A DNA stretch of 64,000 nucleotides, taken from the NCBI GenBank assembly GCA_964016985.1, contig OZ024834.1, positions 83,426,289-83,490,288 of the forward strand. The letters are read 5' to 3'. Positions 59,545-64,000 of the stretch are shown here, piece after piece (position 1 is the first letter of the stretch; every line of letters starts with the position of its first letter). Source of the stretch: Anodontia alba. Lineage: Eukaryota; Mollusca; Bivalvia; Lucinida; Lucinidae. The position numbers and the translations under genes were made by a program. A model generated the notes under the pieces. The model worked only from the letters and a program-made list of their open reading frames with translations. It was not told where the DNA came from and made no database searches.

Positions 59545-59835
59545 AAGGGAAACAACCCTGTCAGGATTGTGTTTGCTCCCTTCTGAAAAGGGTTCTACTA
59601 TAAAAGGAGAGAATTTGCTCCCCTATGGGTTCTGCTCTACGGGAGCAAATTCTTTCATTTTAGAGTAGAACCCTTTTCAAGAATTTGTTCCTTTCTGAAA
59701 AGGGTTCTACTCTAAAAGGAAGAATTTGCTCCCCTATGGGAGCAAATTCTTTCTTTTTAGAGTAGAACCGTTTTCCGAAGGGGATTGGTGTGCAGTAATA
59801 CAAACAGGGAATCACAAAAATGGTCTCCCTTGATA
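59545..59835. repeat. TTTGCTCCC hairpins, tandem pair
   Basis: AAAAGGGTTCTACTATAAAA GGAGAGAATTTGCTCCCCTA TGGG ... ACGGGAGCAAATTCTTTCAT TTTAGAGTAGAACCCTTTT, then the same hairpin again (59698-59775), each with near-perfect arms. Flanks GGGAAACAACCCTGTCAGGA and GTGTGCAGTAATACAAACAG GGA mirror 47460-47690. Confidence 0.72.
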
Positions 59836-60092
59836 GAAATGGCGAAATATCTACAAAATTTATTCAGTCCCTTAATAAGGATCGATGAATTCTAGAGTAT
59901 CAAGCGATTCTGTAAGCGGACAATTTTGGCCGTGGCCACCCTGCGCCGGTGCGCAGGCTAATCTAGACCTATAATATCCTCATATATCATAAAGGATCAT
60001 TTTCCATTGACACGGCTTCCTTAAAATATGCAAGGCCCGCCTGCTGATCTAGGATTTCAGCAAGAACAGTATCTTAATATTGTTTTCTTTCG

Positions 60093-60310
60093 TAGAGATT
60101 GACCATGAAGTATTTTCTACGGTCATTCTCTCCCAAGAAGGGCAGTTGCCAGTTTCTGGCGAAACATGCGATAGAAAGTACACAAACACTGGTTAACCGC
60201 TTCGAGGACTAAGCCTGCCAAGGAAAATTGTGGTTAAGTAAACTGACGGGCTCGACATGACCCTAATGGGTTGACTGGGTCGTAAAACCTCAACTCAATC
60301 AATCGATCAA
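60093..60310 (+). mobile_element. tRNA-derived SINE, 5'-truncated
   Basis: TAGAGATTGACCATGAAGTA TTTTCTACGGTCATTCTCTC, AAGAAGGGCAGTTGCCAGTT TCTGG, ACTGGTTAACCGCTTCGAGG, CGACATGACCCTAATGGGTT GACTGGGTCGTAAAACCTCA ACTC, then an (AATC)n-like tail. Confidence 0.8.
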
Positions 60311-60626
60311 TCTAAATATTGTAAAGCTTTGGGAGGAATGGACAGAGCGAGCGGTGGAGACCTGATATACTGCACTATGCCAGTCTTGGTATAAGCTGTT
60401 CACATTTGGGATAAGGTACCTTTCTCCTACTATCCGCCAATTTGAAGTTAAAATTCAAGGGCCGCCCGGACGTTGAGCTTTAAACTGGTTAATCCTTTTT
60501 TTATGTAGACGAAATTAGTAAACTACAAATTTAAGTTTCTCAGTAGAAATGGGCTTAACATTTCATGTGGATCACAAAAGACGATTTACATTACGCATTA
60601 AGCCTTTTAACCCTGAGTACTTTAAC

Positions 60627-60737
60627 CCAGTAAGCATTCTGCATAAATCTATAGCGGGCCGTTATCGGCCCGTCAGGGTAGCTGACGGGCCGATAACGGC
60701 CCACTTTAGATTTATAAAGAATGCTAGCAAGGTTACT
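60627..60737. mobile_element. GGGCCGATAACGGCC MITE, intact
   Basis: ACCCAGTAAGCATTCTGCAT AAATCTATAGCGGGCCGTTA TCGGCCCGTCAGGGTAGCTG ACGGGCCGATAACGGCCCAC TTTAGATTTATAAAGAATGC TAGC. It sits inside the left part of the TTAACC-type element that continues to 60905. Confidence 0.85.
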
Positions 60738-60905
60738 TCCAGCTCTGCATTTTGGAAACATCCATTGCTGCCAAAAGGGTGACAGTTGTAAACCAAGAAC
60801 AGAATGGCAAACAGGTAGATCCTGGTGAGACGGCTCATTATGAGCCGTCTCATCTGGATCTACACTGTTTACAAAAGCATCTTCAGGGTTGAAAGGTTTA
60901 AGTTC
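60738..60905. mobile_element. TTAACC-type MITE with GAGACGGCTCAT hairpin
   Basis: Hairpin 60804-60870: GGCAAACAGGTAGATCCTGG TGAGACGGCTCATTATGAGC CGTCTCATCTGGATCTACAC TGTTTAC; right end TTCAGGGTTGAAAGGTTTAA. The left end (TTAACCCTGAGTAC) is probably at 60606, before the nested GGGCC MITE. Confidence 0.68.
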
Positions 60906-61249
60906 TATCTTTTTTTTCGTATCGAAAAGAGATAAAAATATACACGACGTTTGTGAATATTTGAACACCGCGTATTAAGAATGCAATAAGCCTGAGTGTT
61001 AAATTCAAATTTTAAGTCTGTGTATTTAAATTCAAACATCAAAAAGGACTCGATTTTCAATGTCTTCCTGTAGTTTTCTTTACACAGCTTGAGTCGTTTG
61101 AAAGAAATCAATAGGTGGTTACATTATATGCACTGAGGTGCGTCCAAACAAATTACTTGTTAGGCATGAAATAAAAAGCAAAATATTTAGACCGAAAATT
61201 AAGTTTGAGGCACAGGAAGGGATTGTTAACAGCCCGTCTCTTGTTTGTT

Positions 61250-61412
61250 TGTTTGTGTTGAGGTTTTACGGCACAGTCAATCCTATAGGGTCATGTCGGG
61301 CGCAGTCAGTTTACCTAGCAACACTTTTACTGGGCAGGATTAGTCTTCTAAGCGGTTAATCAGCGGTTAACCAGTAGTGTGCACATTAATTCTTCCGCCA
61401 GAAAACATCAGC
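61250..61412 (-). mobile_element. tRNA-derived SINE, 3' part, minus strand
   Basis: TGTGTTGAGGTTTTACGGCA CAGTCAATCCTATAGGGTCA TG, CACTTTTACTGGGCAGGATT AGTC, AAGCGGTTAACCAGTA: reverse complement of the SINE body and tail. Confidence 0.75.
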
Positions 61413-61560
61413 CCGTGTCCCTGTAACATTTTTTTTTTCAGTTTTCTTTTTTCAGTATATTGTATATCACCGAATGTCCCAGTAAGATAATTATATACCA
61501 GCAAACTGACAACATCGTTTTACCCTAAAGAAAAGCATTGGAACTCATCGCCGTATTTTC

Positions 61561-61585
61561 CAAAAAAAAAAAAAAAAAAAAAAAA
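61561..61585. repeat. Poly-A tract
   Basis: An A-run of about 24 bases; no retroposon body recognised upstream. Confidence 0.9.
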
Positions 61586-61672
61586 GTCATTTGACTACTT
61601 GGTGATGTGTATAAAAAGTACTGGCTGAGTGAAAAAAGGTGTAGATCCTGATCAGAACATTTAGTTATGGTA

Positions 61673-61862
61673 AATTCTTACAATCCTGTTTGATAATTCA
61701 CCAAAGTAAAACCAAAATAATATCATGACTAAAAAGGTTGGTCAGTAGTAACCAGCCTTAAAAGTAATGATATTATTTTGGTTTTATCTTAGTGGATTAT
61801 CAAACAGGATTATCATGATTATAAGAATAACTATTTAGTCACTGGAGACTGGAGCCAGTCTA
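61673..61862. mobile_element. TAGACTGG palindromic MITE, copy 5, left end lost
   Basis: Starts inside the arm (AATTCTTACAATCCTGTTTG ATAATTC), passes GGTTGGTCAGTAGTAACCAG CC and ends GGAGACTGGAGCCAGTCTA. The first ~30 bases of the left arm are missing. Confidence 0.75.
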
Positions 61863-61907
61863 GTATATCCTATATACCATATTTAACCTAAATATTGGGA
61901 TACCTTA

Positions 61908-62296
61908 GGCCAAATAAAATATATGTGTGTTTAGGGTAACATGTAAGAAAAAAAAATAGGTAGGATAGGAAGGGATTCTTTTTTTTCTTTTTTTCACATT
62001 TTCTGTGTAGAATTATACCATAGGTACCAAGTATATTTGGGCTTAGCACCATAATTCACATAAAGTTTTACCAACTCTGTTTGCCTACCCTTTGATGTGT
62101 CGAAAAGTACTGATAGAATGGCAAAAAGTGTAGACCCGGTCTACACTGTTTGCTCAGACCTACTTGTCCGAATATTTAGCATAAATATTTTATCCCAGTA
62201 ACAGCTTTTTTGATAAAGCATGAAAAAAGCTAGATTTCACCAGGAAAATAAGGTAGGGTAGGATTACCCTAAACACACATATTTTTTTGTTTGGCC
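61908..62296. mobile_element. PIF/Harbinger-like MITE, 389 bp, TTA target duplication
   Basis: TTA|GGCCAAATAAAATATATGTG, TGTTTAGGGTAAC ... GGATTACCCTAAACACACAT ATTTTTTTGTTTGGCC|TTA: inverted ends of ~33 bases with an identical TTA on both sides (61905-61907 and 62297-62299). A TATTCGGACA-type MITE in minus orientation (hairpin 62118-62152, tip deleted) is nested inside. Confidence 0.8.
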
Positions 62297-62304
62297 TTAA
62301 CTCT

Positions 62305-62500
62305 TTACCATACTTGTCCTAAAATTTGAACAAATCCATTTCACTACCTGTCGGTATGTCTTAAATATTGCTAGATGAGTTGCAAACAGTGTAGACCCTG
62401 ATTAGATGCCGCATTCTGCTGCGTCTGATTAGGGTCTATACTATTTGTTCAGGCCTCTCTGGCCTGTCTATCCCAAAACTTAGGCTTATTACGGTAATCG
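62305..62500 (-). mobile_element. TATTCGGACA MITE, minus orientation
   Basis: TTTACCATACTTGTCCTAAA ATTTGAACAAATCC, hairpin 62383-62449 (GCAAACAGTGTAGACCCTGA TTAGATGCCGCATTCTGCTG CGTCTGATTAGGGTCTATAC TATTTG), CCTGTCTATCCCAAAACTTA GG, TTACGGTAA. Confidence 0.7.
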
Positions 62501-62696
62501 CATAATATAACTCCTTATTACAGTTTCATTTGATATTAGAACAAGCTCACTTGATTCTGGTGACGTGTCTAAAAGTACTGACTGAATTGTAAATAGCCAG
62601 CCCCAATCAAGCACTCGTTCTGCGGTTTCTGATTGGGGTCTGAATAGATCCCCTTGACTATTTGGAGATGTATGCTGGCAGAGTGGCAAATATAGT

Positions 62697-62810
62697 GCAC
62701 TCTAGTGACCAGCCTTTATAGTCATGATATTATTTTGGTTTTATTTTAGTGGATTATTAAACAGGATTATAAGAAAACGAAATTAGTCACTGGAGACTGG
62801 AGCCAGTCTA
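62697..62810. mobile_element. Half TAGACTGG MITE (right arm only)
   Basis: CTCTAGTGACCAGCCTTTAT AGTCATGATATTATTTTGGT to GGAGACTGGAGCCAGTCTA. It begins exactly at the palindrome centre, as if one arm were deleted. Confidence 0.75.
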
Positions 62811-62839
62811 CTGTTTGCTCAGACACGCCTGTCTTAATA

Positions 62840-63222
62840 CAGTTTAACGTCAATGACTCAAACACCGATGGCTCGTTTACCGTGGCTGATTCGAACTCGG
62901 TTTTGAGTTCCTAGGATATTGTTCTGATCCTTAAAATATCACAAAATATTCGTTTTCTTGAGCGGCTCAAGAAAACGAATATTTTGTGATATTTTAAGGA
63001 AATGTTTCTTATCTTGTCAAGAAAAGGTATGTTGTTTTACTCATTAGATTTGCCTCATCGAGGCAACATACCAATTTTTTTTTATATAAGATAGAAAGGA
63101 CATTCCTAAATTGTCCCCATTTGTCATCGGACCTGCCGCTATGACTAATCCTCAGTGTGTGTCTCATGTATAGAACAAATTTACATGGTTCCAAATATGC
63201 TCGGGCCATTGAAGTTCGACTG
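62840..63222. mobile_element. Tigger/pogo-like MITE, copy 7, rearranged
   Basis: TA|CAGTTTAACGTCAATGACTC ... CATTGAAGTTCGACTG. It has an extra internal palindrome (AAAATATTCGTTTTCTTGAG CGGCTCAAGAAAACGAATAT TTTG at 62945-62990) besides the decayed CATTAGA hairpin at 63035-63075. Confidence 0.65.
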
Positions 63223-63227
63223 CATTT

Positions 63228-63592
63228 AAAGGCTCCATATTCCTAAAACAAATAACATTTTTTTATCCAAGAAAGGTTTAATAAATTCATATATAATATT
63301 AATATGCTCATAAAATGTGGCATCTGACAGCCTGTAAAATATCATTTAGTCTCTCCTATTTGAACAGCTGCAAAAATGAAATGATTTTTTATCATATCTC
63401 TTAATTAATGTTGGCAAAATTAATTCAGAGGTACTATAAAACAATCATTTCATTTCAAGAACGAGAGACTAACTGAAATTTTACAGGCTGTCAGGTGCCA
63501 CATTTTATGATTGTATTAATACCATATATCAATTTTATTAAACCTTTCTTGGATAATAAAATGTATATTTTTGAGGAATATGCGGCTCTTAA
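63228..63592. mobile_element. GACAGCCTGTAAAATTTCAG palindrome, copy 5
   Basis: AGGCTCCATATTCCTAAAAC A, TAATAAATTCATATATAATA, GACAGCCTGTAAAATATCAT TTAGTCTCTC, central TTAATTAATGTTGGCAAAAT TAATTCAGAG, mirror half to ATATTTTTGAGGAATATG. Confidence 0.75.
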
Positions 63593-63689
63593 GTAAATAC
63601 CTGTTTGGTTTGTTTTCTTCTCATGAAAATCTGATGTAAATTTATAAGTATCAGAGGCGGATACAGGATGATTTCTGAAGGGGAATGGG

Positions 63690-63722
63690 GGGTGTGGGGG
63701 GGGGGGGGTGGGGGGCGGGGGT
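63690..63722. repeat. G-rich tract
   Basis: GTGTGGGGGGGGGGGGTGGG GGGCGGGGG: G-rich low-complexity sequence; similar G/C runs at 17093, 30832, 31279, 32467, 35371, 35740 and 51369. Confidence 0.9.
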
Positions 63723-63737
63723 CGATTTGATCAAACT

Positions 63738-63921
63738 ACCGTACTTACTCTACGTATTCGGAAAGACAGACGCAAAACGCGGCGTCTGGTCAAGGTTTAC
63801 ACTGTTTGCCGCTCATAAAGCAATTTTAAACACATTCATAAGTAGCAAAATTGACTTCGTTGTTGAAGTGAGGTTTATGGTAAAGAGTTAGGGATGTGAA
63901 TATTTAGGGAAATTATGGTAT
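63738..63921 (+). mobile_element. TATTCGGACA MITE with half hairpin
   Basis: TACCGTACTTACTCTACGTA TTCGGAAAGACAGACGCAAA ACGCGGCGTCTGGTC, GTTTACACTGTTTGCCGCTC AT, AAATTGACTTCGTTGTTGAA, GTTAGGGATGTGAATATTTA GGGAAATTATGGTA. The left hairpin arm is mostly deleted. Confidence 0.68.
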
Positions 63922-64000
63922 CACAAATTTATCAAATTTATCCAAAACTTCTCAATATAAATAATTTATGAAAATGACATTTTGAGTCAAAAGAGACTCC

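Overview
The window looks like nuclear DNA of a bivalve mollusc or close relative. It has spliced exons with GT/AG introns, AT-rich intergenic sequence, tRNA-headed SINEs, Helentron-like elements with tandem-repeat cores, and very many short palindromic elements. I recognise the repeat style from bivalve genomes; no search was run, so the species is not claimed.

Genes. The only protein gene I can name is the 3' end of NUP50 (nuclear pore protein Nup50), plus strand, in four exons: 2766-2993, 5165-5243, 7748-7863 and 10503-10705. The splice phases join exactly. The exons give about 207 residues: part of the FG-repeat region and the whole C-terminal Ran-binding domain, ending at a stop. Upstream exons lie outside the window. 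A second, much weaker candidate is a signal-peptide first exon at 44984-45053, in one of the few repeat-poor islands. I see no other host gene in 10.7-64 kb.

Layout. 0-2.7 kb: palindromic element, SINE fragment and a tandem-core element upstream of the first visible NUP50 exon. 2.8-10.7 kb: NUP50, its introns filled by SINEs, a Harbinger-like MITE 28 bp past a splice donor, a TCAAGGTCA-rich tandem array, a 7-unit Helentron-like element and two TTAA-flanked MITEs. 10.7-17 kb: three further tandem-core elements and GC-rich hairpins. 17-23 kb: a 119-bp tandem array interrupted by a Helentron-like insertion, and composite MITEs. 23-27 kb: a 2.7-kb inverted-repeat element holding a decayed LINE. 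27-33 kb: hairpins and three ~430-bp units built on TCATATAC. 33-64 kb: nested MITEs, including a 2.95-kb element with ~210-bp terminal inverted repeats, a block of three large palindromes, and an inverted pair of long repeats.

Main pattern. Two near-perfect hairpin modules recur dozens of times inside elements whose outer ends differ (TTAA/CCCTT, TA/CAGT, and others). The modules therefore seem to move between, or be shared by, unrelated non-autonomous transposons. This modular hairpin exchange is my main candidate for something not well described. Apart from the LINE remnant I see no transposase or replicase gene, so almost everything mobile here is non-autonomous.
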